NCBI GenBank assembly: GCA_018645725.1
Contig: JABGWD010000086.1
Coordinates: 1-41,032 of the forward strand
Length of the DNA: 41,032 nt
DNA from: Opitutia bacterium
Lineage (GTDB): Bacteria > Verrucomicrobiota > Verrucomicrobiia > Opitutales > Seribacteraceae
Direction: 5' to 3'
The notes beneath the pieces were generated by a model. The model was not told the DNA's origin. It saw only the letters and a program-made list of their open reading frames with translations, and searched no databases. The translations under genes and the position numbers were made by a program. Positions 7,548 through 17,310 of the stretch are shown here, in pieces (within the stretch, counting starts at the first letter, position 1; every line of letters begins with the position of its first letter).

Positions 7548-10073
7548 ATGGATGGACTACGTGATTTGCCTTTGGTCGAGCAGTTTGAAGAAATTCAAAA
7601 GGCATGGGACAATTGCAGGCATCTGGCCATTAGGTCTCCAACCGGTTCAGGCAAATCCATTGGGCTCCCCACCTTGCTTTTTCAAAAGAAAATGGTCGAG
7701 GGTCAGATTTTTGTCGTTCAACCCAGAAGGATCGCTGCCCGGTTACTTGCCCGCAGGGTTGCTGCGCTACTTGGTTGTGAAGTTGGAAGGGAAGTCGGCT
7801 ATCAGGTCAGGTTCGACAAGAAATACTCGGATCAAACAAAGATTGTTTACCTGACCGATGGCATATTGCTTAACAAACTTCTTTCCGACCCTACCCTTTC
7901 GCGGGTGGGACTGGTTATTTTCGATGAATTTCATGAACGCAGTTTGCAAATCGACTTGGCTCTCGCTCTTTCGAAAAAACTAGCCTTTTCGCAAAGGCCT
8001 TCCTTGCGCCTGATCGTTACCTCCGCCACCCTAAGGCTCTCAGCGGCAAAGGAATATCTTCAAGACTGCGAATCTATCGAACTCAAGGCGAGAACCTATC
8101 CGGTTGAAATCGAACATCGTATGCCAAGCATAAACGAACCGATCTGGAGACAGATCGCGCTGCAATTGAAAAACATTGTCCGTGAACGGCAAGGAAACGT
8201 ACTGATTTTCATGGATGGAGCCTTTGAAATTTCCAAAACGGTTCGTGAGATTCAAACGGCAACATGGTCTTCCGGGCTTGAGGTGAGAGCTTTGTTTGGC
8301 GAGATGAGCGTAACGGAACAGGATCTTGCTTTGGCTCACAGTTCGAAAAGGAAGGTTATCGTAAGCACTAATATTGCGGAAACTTCCCTGACCATAGAGG
8401 GGGTCGAAGTGGTGATCGATACGGGAAAAGCGAAAAAGGCAAGTTATGATCAGAGCAGAAAGGTAGACGTGTTGCTTTCTTCCCCCATAAGCAAAAGCTC
8501 TGCCGAGCAGAGGGCCGGACGAGCAGGAAGAACCGCTCCCGGGTATTGCCTGAGAATGTGGACGCTGGGTGAACATGAACGCAGAGATCTTTTCGAACTT
8601 CCTGAAATTCAAAGGATGGACCTGGCTGAATTGTACTTGAAATTGCGCTCAATCGACATTTGCCCCAAAGCCTTGAATTGGTTTGAAAAGCCACCCGAGG
8701 CATCACTGGAGGTCGCCCGCGCGACCTTGGTTAAAATCGGGGCATTGTCCGAAGAAGAGGATCGGATTACCGATCTTGGGTCGGAGGTTTCCCGACTTGG
8801 TTTGCATCCGAGGCTGGGGGCATCTCTGGTAGAAGGGAAACAGCGCGATTGTTTGCCTGCGGTTGCTCTTACCTTTGCCATGCTTGAAAACCGCCCTCCC
8901 TTGGCAGGAAAAATTACACCGGCCAATGCCGGTGACCAACCATGGTTGTCGGGTGCCAATTTTGAGGAGGATTCGGATTTGCTTGTTTTTTTGAAGGCAT
9001 ACGAGTACGCAAAGAGCGTAAGGTTCGCAAAAGAAGCCTGCATGAGCGCGGGAATCCATGCCTTACGCTGTAGGGAAGCAGAACAAATCGCCGTTCAGAC
9101 ATGCCGTCAGGTAGGATTGGTTGAATTTGATTTTCAATTTCCCGATTATGACGAATACCTAAAAATAATATTAGGGGCCTATTCCGAGAACGTTTGCATG
9201 CTCAAAAGCAGAGGCACCATGGTTTACGAGACTCTTGACGGTCGAAGAGCGCATCTGCCGAAGCATTCTTCGGTTGGGCCTTCCCCGTGGGTGCTGCCTC
9301 TCAGGATCGTGGAAAAGATGGCCAAGGGAAGCATATCTCTCGAAATGGAATTCGTTTCCTCGGTGCGGGAGGATATGATCCGTGAATTCTTCGCTTCGGA
9401 AATATCCGACAAAGAGGAAGTGTTGCTTGATCTCGATTCCCGAAAAGTAGTGCGTAGAAAATATACGAATTTGGGCCAACTGAAGTTTTCGTTCAAAGAC
9501 TCTTTCGAAGTTTCCGACAAAGAGGTCTCATCTGCTTACGCGAAGGCAATTCATTCCGGCGATCTTGTTTTGAAGAAATGGGACTCGAAGGTTGAGGCTT
9601 TTCTTGCTCGCGTGGATTTTCTGCATGCAAATTTTCCCGAGTATGGAATCGAGCCCTTGGACGAGGATTCGAAAGGGTTGATTTTTGAAGAAATTTGCAC
9701 AGGCCAAACAAGCTGGAAATCCATACGAAACCAAGAAGTTTATCCTTTTGTCAGAGATGCATTTGGGGAAGACCAATTGAAAACGTTGGAAGAAGCCGTT
9801 CCCGCCGAAATCGATCTTGGCAATGGCAGGAAGCCTTATCGAATTTCTTATGGCCCCGATCATGCTCGAATTTCAGCTTACCTTCAGGATTTATACGACG
9901 TTTCCCAACACCCTTGCATCAACTACGGAAAATATAAAATAACCGTTGATATCCTTGCCCCCAATGGCCGAAGTTCGCAACTCACAAAGGATTTGCCTTC
10001 GTTTTGGGGAGGATCTTACCCGCAGGTCAAAAAGGAATTGGCGGGCAGATATCCCAAGCACGAATGGCGTTGA
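7548..10073 (+). CDS. hrpB: ATP-dependent helicase HrpB (DEAH box)
   Basis: SPTGSGKSIGLP (motif I), VIFDEFHERS (motif II), VTSATL (III), SSAEQRAGRAGRTAPGYCLRMW (VI), C-terminal LPSFWGGSYPQVKKELAGRYPKHEWR. AGGAG upstream of ATG 7548; the ORF track begins at TTG 7512. Confidence 0.95.
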   Translation: MDGLRDLPLVEQFEEIQKAWDNCRHLAIRSPTGSGKSIGLPTLLFQKKMVEGQIFVVQPRRIAARLLARRVAALLGCEVGREVGYQVRFDKKYSDQTKIVYLTDGILLNKLLSDPTLSRVGLVIFDEFHERSLQIDLALALSKKLAFSQRPSLRLIVTSATLRLSAAKEYLQDCESIELKARTYPVEIEHRMPSINEPIWRQIALQLKNIVRERQGNVLIFMDGAFEISKTVREIQTATWSSGLEVRALFGEMSVTEQDLALAHSSKRKVIVSTNIAETSLTIEGVEVVIDTGKAKKASYDQSRKVDVLLSSPISKSSAEQRAGRAGRTAPGYCLRMWTLGEHERRDLFELPEIQRMDLAELYLKLRSIDICPKALNWFEKPPEASLEVARATLVKIGALSEEEDRITDLGSEVSRLGLHPRLGASLVEGKQRDCLPAVALTFAMLENRPPLAGKITPANAGDQPWLSGANFEEDSDLLVFLKAYEYAKSVRFAKEACMSAGIHALRCREAEQIAVQTCRQVGLVEFDFQFPDYDEYLKIILGAYSENVCMLKSRGTMVYETLDGRRAHLPKHSSVGPSPWVLPLRIVEKMAKGSISLEMEFVSSVREDMIREFFASEISDKEEVLLDLDSRKVVRRKYTNLGQLKFSFKDSFEVSDKEVSSAYAKAIHSGDLVLKKWDSKVEAFLARVDFLHANFPEYGIEPLDEDSKGLIFEEICTGQTSWKSIRNQEVYPFVRDAFGEDQLKTLEEAVPAEIDLGNGRKPYRISYGPDHARISAYLQDLYDVSQHPCINYGKYKITVDILAPNGRSSQLTKDLPSFWGGSYPQVKKELAGRYPKHEWR

Positions 10074-10519
10074 CGTTTAAAAACAGAGCCAGAAATCTTG
10101 CGGAAACGTTTCTTTGGTCAATCGGAGTGGCGCCCGATTGGGGGAATTCTCGATTGTGCGGCCGGTACGGAGAATGGCTTGGTCGAAGATTGCTAAGAAG
10201 CAAGGGTTATCGAATTATTGTTTCAAACTGGAGAAGTTCTCGTGACCGCAGACAGGAGATCGACTTGGTTTGCCGAAAAGACGAGGTGCTTGTTTTCGTC
10301 GAAGTTCGCGCCCGTTCGGAAAATGCTTTGGTGAGGGGTTTTGATTCACTGGGAAGCCGCAAGATGAAATCCCTCAGGCGTTCTTTCAAGGCTTACCTAA
10401 GGGAAGCCAACGTTAACACCATTCATCATCGATTTGACGTGATCGAAGTTGACCTTCCCTTGGTCAAGGGAAACAAACCGAAGGTTTTTCATCACGAAAA
10501 CGTTGCCATTTTCGGCTAG
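10064..10519 (+). CDS. YraN/UPF0102 family endonuclease-like protein
   Basis: GRYGEWLGRRLLRSKGYRIIVSNWRSSRDRRQEIDLVCRKDEVLVFVEVRAR matches the UPF0102 core. ATG 10064 overlaps the end of hrpB. Confidence 0.92.
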   Translation: MALTFKNRARNLAETFLWSIGVAPDWGNSRLCGRYGEWLGRRLLRSKGYRIIVSNWRSSRDRRQEIDLVCRKDEVLVFVEVRARSENALVRGFDSLGSRKMKSLRRSFKAYLREANVNTIHHRFDVIEVDLPLVKGNKPKVFHHENVAIFG

Positions 10520-10573
10520 CTCTTGCATTTATGTATGCCTTACGGACAACGTGTATTCATATTTCCAACAACC

Positions 10574-12097
10574 ATGCCTGACGCCACCGGAAAAACCCCG
10601 CCTACCATCATAGTGATCTTCGGTGCGTCCGGAGATTTGACGGCTCGAAAGTTAGCACCCGCCATCTTCAATCTTTCCAAGGACGGACTGTTGCCCGAAT
10701 CCTGCCATCTCATCGGATACGGTCGTACGGAAATGAGCGTCGATTCCTTTCGCGAATACCTTGAGAAATCTTTGGAGTCATACTCGAGAAGACCCATTGA
10801 GAAGGAAACTTGGAACAAGTTGGCGGCAAACGTTTCGTTCCACGCCGGTTCTTACGACGATCCGGAAAGCTTTGATGCGCTCGGGGAGAAAATCTCCGCC
10901 ATCGAAAAGGAACTTGGACAACCCGCCCAATGCCTTTTTTACGTATCGACCCCACCGGGGGTCTTTATGGCTATCTTGGAGAATCTTGGAGCCAGTGGCT
11001 TGGCCAAGCGCCACCAAGGCAAAAACACTGCTTCAAAGGTAATTATCGAAAAACCTTTCGGAAGGGATTTGACCAGTGCCCGCGAATTGAACGAGGTCAT
11101 TAATCGGAGGTTCCACGAGTCGCAGGTTTTTCGAATTGATCACTACTTGGGCAAGGAAACAGTGCAAAGCCTCCTTGTGCAGAGGTTCGCCAATGCAATT
11201 TTCGAACCCGTATGGAACAGGCATTACGTATCGAGTATCCAAATCACGGTTTCCGAAGATTTGGGGGTAGGCAGCCGAGGCGGCTATTACGACAGGAGTG
11301 GAGCCATGCGTGACATGATTCAGAACCACGTCATGCAGCTTCTCGCGCTTACCGCTATGGAACCACCGTCATCCCTTGACCCGGAGGACATCAGGGACGA
11401 GAAGGTGAAGGCCTTGAAGGCCTTGAAACCTCTTGCTCTGGATGAAGACGATCCGGAAGTCGTAAGAGGGGTTTACACCGAAGGACTGGTCGGAGGCAAA
11501 AGGGCAAACGGCTATTTGGAGGAAGAGGCAATTCCAGAGGATTCCTTCACTGAAACCTATACTGCGTTGCGTCTGTCCCTTGATAACTGGAGATGGAAGG
11601 GAGTGCCTTTTTACATTCGCTCGGGAAAGCGATTGGCAATGAAGGCGAGTGAGATCGTTGTTCAGTTCGGTAGGCCGCCAGCCATTCTTTTTGGCGAAGG
11701 AAAGCGCTTTAACGTGGCGCCCAACTTGTTGGTCATAAGGATCCAACCTAACGAGGGCGTGACTCTTTATCTCAATTCCAAAACCCCGGGCCTGGAAACG
11801 AAGCTTCAACCCATCAAGCTTGCCTTTGGTTATGAAACTACCTTTGGCTCGAATACGCCCGAAGCATACGAGCGATTGATCCTTGATGCGCTTAACGGTG
11901 ATGGTACGCTGTTCATCAGGGGGGACGAAGCCGAAACTTCCTGGGGTTTGCTTAGCCCCGTATTGGAATACTGGGCTAACCAGGGAAGAAGGGGGTTGGA
12001 AAGCTATTCGGCCGGAACATGGGGACCGTTGGCAGCTGACAAATTATTATTAAAAAGTGGTCATGAATGGATTACGGGAAAGGAGTACGGACAATGA
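10574..12097 (+). CDS. zwf: Glucose-6-phosphate 1-dehydrogenase
   Basis: VIFGASGDLTARKLAPA (NADP-binding), FRIDHYLGKETVQSLLVQRFAN (active-site motif), GVPFYIRSGKRL. Upstream in-frame starts exist at 10523 and 10535. Confidence 0.97.
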   Translation: MPDATGKTPPTIIVIFGASGDLTARKLAPAIFNLSKDGLLPESCHLIGYGRTEMSVDSFREYLEKSLESYSRRPIEKETWNKLAANVSFHAGSYDDPESFDALGEKISAIEKELGQPAQCLFYVSTPPGVFMAILENLGASGLAKRHQGKNTASKVIIEKPFGRDLTSARELNEVINRRFHESQVFRIDHYLGKETVQSLLVQRFANAIFEPVWNRHYVSSIQITVSEDLGVGSRGGYYDRSGAMRDMIQNHVMQLLALTAMEPPSSLDPEDIRDEKVKALKALKPLALDEDDPEVVRGVYTEGLVGGKRANGYLEEEAIPEDSFTETYTALRLSLDNWRWKGVPFYIRSGKRLAMKASEIVVQFGRPPAILFGEGKRFNVAPNLLVIRIQPNEGVTLYLNSKTPGLETKLQPIKLAFGYETTFGSNTPEAYERLILDALNGDGTLFIRGDEAETSWGLLSPVLEYWANQGRRGLESYSAGTWGPLAADKLLLKSGHEWITGKEYGQ

Positions 12098-12759
12098 ATG
12101 ATATGTTGATACGAATCTGTGTGCTTGGTTTGATGACGTTGGGTTCATGCAAAACAGGTGACGAACAATTGTCGCTTGAAAACCAAGAGCTTGGGAAAGA
12201 CCCTGAAATTATGAACAACGAGGCCCAAAAGTCATCCAAGGAAGCGCCCAAGAGGGAAGAAGTCGCAATCATTGGAGGCGGATGCTTTTGGTGTACTGAA
12301 GCTGTCTTCGAAATGTACGATGGCGTAAAGGAAGTGGTTTCCGGATATGCTGGCGGAGCTACGAAAAATCCGACCTACAAGGAAATTTGCACTGGCGCAA
12401 CGGGTCACGCGGAAGTGATTAAGATTGTTTATGACCCGGCTGTGATAAGTTATCGGAAAATCCTCTCTGTTTTTGGAGAATGCCATGATCCCACCACGTT
12501 GAACAGACAGGGAGCCGACGTAGGCACTCAGTATCGGTCCACAATAATGTATTTGAACGAGGAACAGCAAAAGATTGCGACGGATTGGAAGAAAAAGCTT
12601 ACCGATAAATTCATCGATCCGGTAGTTACCGAAATTGTCGAGGCACCCGTATTTTATCCTGCGGAAGACTACCATCAGGATTACTATAAGAAAAATCCCA
12701 ACCAAGGATATTGTACCTTTGTGATCAGGCCCAAGCTCAAAAAGCTCAAGTTGGAATAA
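12094..12759 (+). CDS. msrA: Peptide-methionine (S)-S-oxide reductase MsrA, probable lipoprotein
   Basis: GGGCFWCTEAVFEMYDGVKEVVSGYAGG catalytic motif and ATGHAEVIKIVYDP. N-terminus MNDMLIRICVLGLMTLGSC resembles a lipobox. ATGA overlap with zwf. Confidence 0.95.
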   Translation: MNDMLIRICVLGLMTLGSCKTGDEQLSLENQELGKDPEIMNNEAQKSSKEAPKREEVAIIGGGCFWCTEAVFEMYDGVKEVVSGYAGGATKNPTYKEICTGATGHAEVIKIVYDPAVISYRKILSVFGECHDPTTLNRQGADVGTQYRSTIMYLNEEQQKIATDWKKKLTDKFIDPVVTEIVEAPVFYPAEDYHQDYYKKNPNQGYCTFVIRPKLKKLKLE

Positions 12760-13045
12760 CTCCCGCAGAGATGGGAATCTTAGTGATTACGTAAAAAAGC
12801 AGGGCTATCGTCCGGTTACTTGCTCGATTGCTCTAAATATTATGATTTCCCCAACATAACCGCTTTGATGGTGGTGAGTTTTTCTTTAATGTTATTGCCG
12901 TCCAATGACTTGTGCCCATTTTTTCCTGCATCCTTTTGTTAGGTGTAGGATTCCCTCATTCTTTTTCATTGGGATTGATTTAAATAAAAAATTATTGTAA
13001 TTGTGCGTCTTTGTCAGTATTGGCATAAAACAAACAAGTGCATCC

Positions 13046-13807
13046 ATGACTGCAATAAATTATTCCAACCCTATGTTGACCGAGTGGTTCGCCACTCAAA
13101 ATTGCGATTCCGTACAAATTGGAGTCCTCTTCGAAAATATACCCGGGGTTTCTTTCTTTGTTAAAGATTTGAATCACCGCCTGGTTGCGGTAAACAAAGG
13201 ATTTTTGCCAAGGCTGGGCTTGTCGAGCGAAGAAGAGTTGTTCGGCAAGAGCGATTTCGATTTGTTTCCTCCCCGGTTGGCGGAGCATTTCCGAAGGGAT
13301 GACCGTTTGGTCATCGAAAGCAAGTCCCCGAAACTAAATATTCTGGAACTGGTATTCAATAATCAAGGGTTGCCCGATTGGTATCTGACCAACAAGTATC
13401 CCCTCTTGGACAAGGCAGGCGTCGTTATCGGAATCATCGGAACCGTTCGTCCCTATGGAGACGGTGAATTAAAGTGGGAACGGGATGATGAGATTGGACG
13501 GGCGGTCAGCTACATCCGCAAAAACTTTCGAAAGGAGTTGGCGATAGCCGATCTTATCAAAGTTTCAGGACTTAACCACCGCAAGCTTCATCGCGGCTTC
13601 GTCGAACTTTTTGGTGTCGCTCCCATGCAATTCATTACCCGGACGCGGATAGAGGCAGCGTGTGACGATTTGCTTACCACTTCCAACAAGCTTTCTGACA
13701 TTGCGAGGGAAAATGGATTTTATGATCAAAGTTCCTTCACTCAACATTTCCGCAGACAAATGGGCATTACACCCCTCAAGTATCGCAAGCAAAAAGGTTT
13801 TGTCTGA
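13046..13807 (+). CDS. PAS-domain AraC family transcriptional regulator
   Basis: N-terminal PAS-like (VLFENIPGVSFFVKDLNHRLVAVNKGF...) and C-terminal double HTH (LSDIARENGFYDQSSFTQHFRRQMGITPLKYR). Confidence 0.92.
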   Translation: MTAINYSNPMLTEWFATQNCDSVQIGVLFENIPGVSFFVKDLNHRLVAVNKGFLPRLGLSSEEELFGKSDFDLFPPRLAEHFRRDDRLVIESKSPKLNILELVFNNQGLPDWYLTNKYPLLDKAGVVIGIIGTVRPYGDGELKWERDDEIGRAVSYIRKNFRKELAIADLIKVSGLNHRKLHRGFVELFGVAPMQFITRTRIEAACDDLLTTSNKLSDIARENGFYDQSSFTQHFRRQMGITPLKYRKQKGFV

Positions 13808-13827
13808 GGAGGAGTCCGGACGGCGGT

Positions 13828-14916
13828 TCAGATACCGGACGGAAGAACTCTTATCCTCCTGACGTAAACCTCGGAATTGCCCTCGGCCAATTCCCACCAG
13901 TATTCGTCTTCGGAAAATCCGTCCGGGACGGGGATAAGTCCTTCTTCGAAAGCGGAGATTGCGGAGGCGCCTTCCGTAGTCAGTATCCTGACCATTACGT
14001 CGACTACCTCGGGGAAAGCATGTGGGCTCCCGATTGAACTTGCGGCAGGGTTGCTGGTTGACAGCAACTCGTAATCCGAACCGCTCCCCGAGGAGGAATC
14101 GTTTACGTCCGGGAAAATTTGCCTGAGGTGTCCCGTGCCTTCGTCATTTTCATCAATCAAATAGGCGCGGATTCCGAAATCTATGATATTGGCGGCAAGG
14201 GAGAAATCAGTGGAAGGACCGGTGCTGTCATTGAATATGGGAGTGATGACGTTTTTCGGGACCCGGACGCCGTCGGCCGCAGCAGCTCCGTATGCGCCGT
14301 TAGTGGGATCAAGATCATAGCCCGCTTCGAAGGTATCTTTTGCCGTGACGTCCGAGCGAAACAGTTGGTAGCGTGGTTTTGAGGTTTCCGAACCAGTCAA
14401 TCCATAGCGGACGATTTGGTATCCTATTGCCCGAACCCCCCCTGTGTTTTCGGCATTGGGGTCAAGTTCGGGCGCTTGGGAAAAAAAGCGTAGCCAAGTT
14501 CCTCCCACTCCAAACCTCGAATCGATCAAGGGCCATTGGTTGTTCGCTACCACGATCTCATCGACTTCTCCGTCGGGGCCTTTCCAATCGTCGGCAGTTA
14601 CCCGAAGAGAGACCGTGTCGGGTTTGCTTCGCTCGTCCGGTTCCCAAACCGAACTGTTTTCGGTATCTTCCAAAATCGTTGCCGCAAGCCAAACGTTTCC
14701 GTCATTTCGATAAACGGCGCATTGCAAATCCTCCTGGATGCGGTCCAGGATGAATTGGGCGGCTTGGTTCGTCTCCAAGTCTCCGGTTGCTTTGGTTTGA
14801 GTGGTTACGACTTGCGTGGTGATGTTCAAAAGCAGGACCGCGAGCAAACCGGTTACGGAAACTGCGACCAGTAATTCCAAAAGGGTAAATCCTTTGCTAT
14901 TGAACTTGAAAGTCAT
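13828..14916 (-). CDS. Prepilin-type N-terminal cleavage/methylation domain protein (GspJ-like / Verru_Chthon cassette-like)
   Basis: SKGFTLLELLVAVSVTGLLAVLLL type III signal with E5, followed by QVVTTQTKATGDLETNQAAQFILDRIQEDLQCAVY, a J-type pseudopilin helix. ORF extends to 14940. Confidence 0.88.
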   Translation of the reverse strand: MTFKFNSKGFTLLELLVAVSVTGLLAVLLLNITTQVVTTQTKATGDLETNQAAQFILDRIQEDLQCAVYRNDGNVWLAATILEDTENSSVWEPDERSKPDTVSLRVTADDWKGPDGEVDEIVVANNQWPLIDSRFGVGGTWLRFFSQAPELDPNAENTGGVRAIGYQIVRYGLTGSETSKPRYQLFRSDVTAKDTFEAGYDLDPTNGAYGAAAADGVRVPKNVITPIFNDSTGPSTDFSLAANIIDFGIRAYLIDENDEGTGHLRQIFPDVNDSSSGSGSDYELLSTSNPAASSIGSPHAFPEVVDVMVRILTTEGASAISAFEEGLIPVPDGFSEDEYWWELAEGNSEVYVRRIRVLPSGI

Positions 14917-14998
14917 CGGGTTGTTGCAATCGGTAGACAAAATTATTCCTACTTTCTACTTCCATCCTTCGCTTTGCGCAAGTAGAGAGTCGCCCCCC

Positions 14999-15910
14999 TT
15001 ATTTCAAATTCAAGGTCCCCATTCGATCGCCCATTCGGGCATACAATTCGATTCCCTTGGAAGAGTGCTCCAGAAGATCCGAGCTAAGAGTTACCTTGCC
15101 TTCCTCGAACAAGGTCAGAACGGAGGATCCCCCGAATGAAAAATAACCAAACTCCTCCCCTTTGCCAACCGTGCGGGGAAGATTTGCCGTGAAGGAAACC
15201 GATCCCACGCAAGTCGCTCCGACGAGAAACTGGGCGACTCGTCCGGCACTCTTGGTTTCTACAAAAGAGAGAAGGCGCTTGTTCTGCCAAAAAATTGCGA
15301 TTTCTTTTCTTAGGGCAATGGGGTTGACGGAATACAAAAAGCCATTGATCAATTTTGGCGGAGAAGCCTGTCCATCAATGGGGAAATGGAAGCGATGGTA
15401 GTCCACGGGGCAGAGCCTGCTTATGACGAGGGAACCGTTTTCATATGGCTTGGCCAATTCTTCCGATTGAAAAAGGCTGGGGAGATCAAATCTCTGACCT
15501 TTGACGAAAATGGATGAAGTCAGAGCCAGGTTCGAGAAACCCAGGTGCCTGCCATCGGCAGGAAATGCAAGAGTTTCAGGTTCGTCGCAAATGGGTCTTG
15601 CCTCTGCTTTGAGCTTTCGCGAAAAGAACTCGTTGAAGGACCCAAAGGAATTGACTGGAGCTGCAAATTCCGACTCATCGAGATCAAATTCACGAATAAA
15701 GTCCGGAATTTTCGATTTGCTTTCCGGTCGACTCATTTTTCGACCATACCAATTGGAGAACCAAGTTCTTTTGATAGCGACCCATAGAGGGAGCACTCCC
15801 AACGGAGATCCATAAATAAGGTTCAGCCACTTTTGGCCGTATACTTTTTCCCGGCGGATGCATCCATCATAGCGATGCGCGTAGCGAATTTCGTCACTCA
15901 TTGCGGGCAT
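14999..15910 (-). CDS. psd: Phosphatidylserine decarboxylase
   Basis: CPVDYHRFHFPIDG and the C-terminal self-cleavage region GYFSFGGSSVLTLFEEGKV. Confidence 0.94.
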   Translation of the reverse strand: MPAMSDEIRYAHRYDGCIRREKVYGQKWLNLIYGSPLGVLPLWVAIKRTWFSNWYGRKMSRPESKSKIPDFIREFDLDESEFAAPVNSFGSFNEFFSRKLKAEARPICDEPETLAFPADGRHLGFSNLALTSSIFVKGQRFDLPSLFQSEELAKPYENGSLVISRLCPVDYHRFHFPIDGQASPPKLINGFLYSVNPIALRKEIAIFWQNKRLLSFVETKSAGRVAQFLVGATCVGSVSFTANLPRTVGKGEEFGYFSFGGSSVLTLFEEGKVTLSSDLLEHSSKGIELYARMGDRMGTLNLK

Positions 15911-15950
15911 CCATCGAATGCAACAACCGCAAAGAGCAGAAAAGGCAAAG

Positions 15951-16181
15951 TCAGCCTTTTACTATTTTGCCTGCCTTGATTGCCTTGACCGCAACCCACA
16001 TCCTCTTGACTTGACCGCTCGGCAACTTGACCCGTATCCGCTGCAAGTTAGGTTTGAACCTTCTCTTGTTGACTTTGACGAGTTGCAGGCCAATGCCGCC
16101 GGCTTTTTTGCTAACGCCCTTGCGTATGATGCGACCGCCGACTCGTGGCCTTTTTCCTGTAATTGCGCAAATTCTAGACAT
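15951..16181 (-). CDS. rpmB: 50S ribosomal protein L28
   Basis: MSRICAITGKRPRVGGRIIRKG...RRFKPNLQRIRVKLPSGQVKRMWVAVKAIKAGKIVKG; start at 16181. Confidence 0.96.
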   Translation of the reverse strand: MSRICAITGKRPRVGGRIIRKGVSKKAGGIGLQLVKVNKRRFKPNLQRIRVKLPSGQVKRMWVAVKAIKAGKIVKG

Positions 16182-16239
16182 GGTAAATAGAGGGTAAAGG
16201 AACAAAATGCAGGATTCGGACGCCGATGACAAGAGAAAA

Positions 16240-17214
16240 TCATTTTCTTTCTTTCCGTCCCAAAAGCCTGAAGGTCGTTACGGAATCTTTTTTTTGGAGA
16301 AAAAATGCAGTAATGTCGTTTTTCTTCTTCAGGTACTCTTTTGTTTTCCTCAATCCCATGACCGCAAAGGCGGAGGCAAGGGAATCGGCTTCCATTCCGG
16401 TGGGGGCGATGACCGTGACCTGACATCGAGTGGTCAGCCCAAGTCCAGTGCCGGGGTCGATCAAATGGGAATAGCGTTTCCCGTTCAGAATCACGAACTG
16501 TTCGAGATCCCCCGAAGTGGCAACCGCCAGGTTGGACAAATGCAGGGTAGGTAAGGCCGGGTGTTTGCGTCCCCCTATTTCGATTCGCCAACCTTTTGCG
16601 TCCCGGGGGGCGTCTCCCATCACCAAATCTCCTCCGGCATCGATCAGGCACCTGCTCAAACCTTTGTGCCTAAGTGTTTCCAGCATTCTGTCAGCTGCGT
16701 ACCCCTTGGCAATGCCACCCAAATCAAGCACCATGCCCGGAGTCGTCAAAGTCCCCGTTCGATCCTTTGCCGAAAGGCTCAGGTTTTGGTAGCTGACTCT
16801 GCGCAAAGCGGCAGCCAGTTTTTCTTCGGCCGGCATTTTTTTTCGAAAGCGGGCAATGCGCCAGAGCCTGGAAAGCGGACCGATCGTAACGTCAAAACAA
16901 CCGTCGGTCTCATGTGCCAAGACTTGCCCATGGTCCAAAACCTCGAAGAGATCCCGGGAAAGAATGAACTTTTGGCCGGATTGGGAACTTTCGGCAAAAC
17001 GAGTGAGCTCGCTCGAGCTCTCATAATCACTCAGCGCCATATTGAGCCTCTCCCCCTCCTTGAATGCAGCGGTTGCTCCTCTTTGCGCTTTCTGTTTGTC
17101 GTCCTCGTCGATAAGCACGATGAACTTTGCTCCCATGCAATCTTTTTCGAAGACCTGATAGCCCATGCCTTCACGGAAAACCAAGAAAAACCATAATAAA
17201 AGCACGTATCGCAT
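16240..17214 (-). CDS. apbE: FAD:protein FMN transferase (ApbE family)
   Basis: VLDLGGIAKGYAADRML, CLIDAGGDLVMGDAP, NGKRYSHLIDPGTGLG. N-terminal signal if started at 17214 (MRYVLLLWFFLVF). Confidence 0.95.
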   Translation of the reverse strand: MRYVLLLWFFLVFREGMGYQVFEKDCMGAKFIVLIDEDDKQKAQRGATAAFKEGERLNMALSDYESSSELTRFAESSQSGQKFILSRDLFEVLDHGQVLAHETDGCFDVTIGPLSRLWRIARFRKKMPAEEKLAAALRRVSYQNLSLSAKDRTGTLTTPGMVLDLGGIAKGYAADRMLETLRHKGLSRCLIDAGGDLVMGDAPRDAKGWRIEIGGRKHPALPTLHLSNLAVATSGDLEQFVILNGKRYSHLIDPGTGLGLTTRCQVTVIAPTGMEADSLASAFAVMGLRKTKEYLKKKNDITAFFLQKKDSVTTFRLLGRKERK

Positions 17215-17310
17215 GATAAAAATTTGATGGTTCGCTAGAAATATTCTTTTCTCAAGGTGATATTTTTGAGATATTGCATCGCTTTCGATATATATTAATA
17301 CCACCACTCC

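Noticed and set aside
13814-13840. GTCCGG...CCGGAC inverted repeat between the convergent AraC and prepilin genes
   Set aside because: 6-bp stem, 15-nt loop and no T-tract; partly inside coding sequence, so a bidirectional terminator is unsupported.
16561-17196. 211-aa plus-strand ORF
   Set aside because: Antisense to apbE, which has strong motifs.
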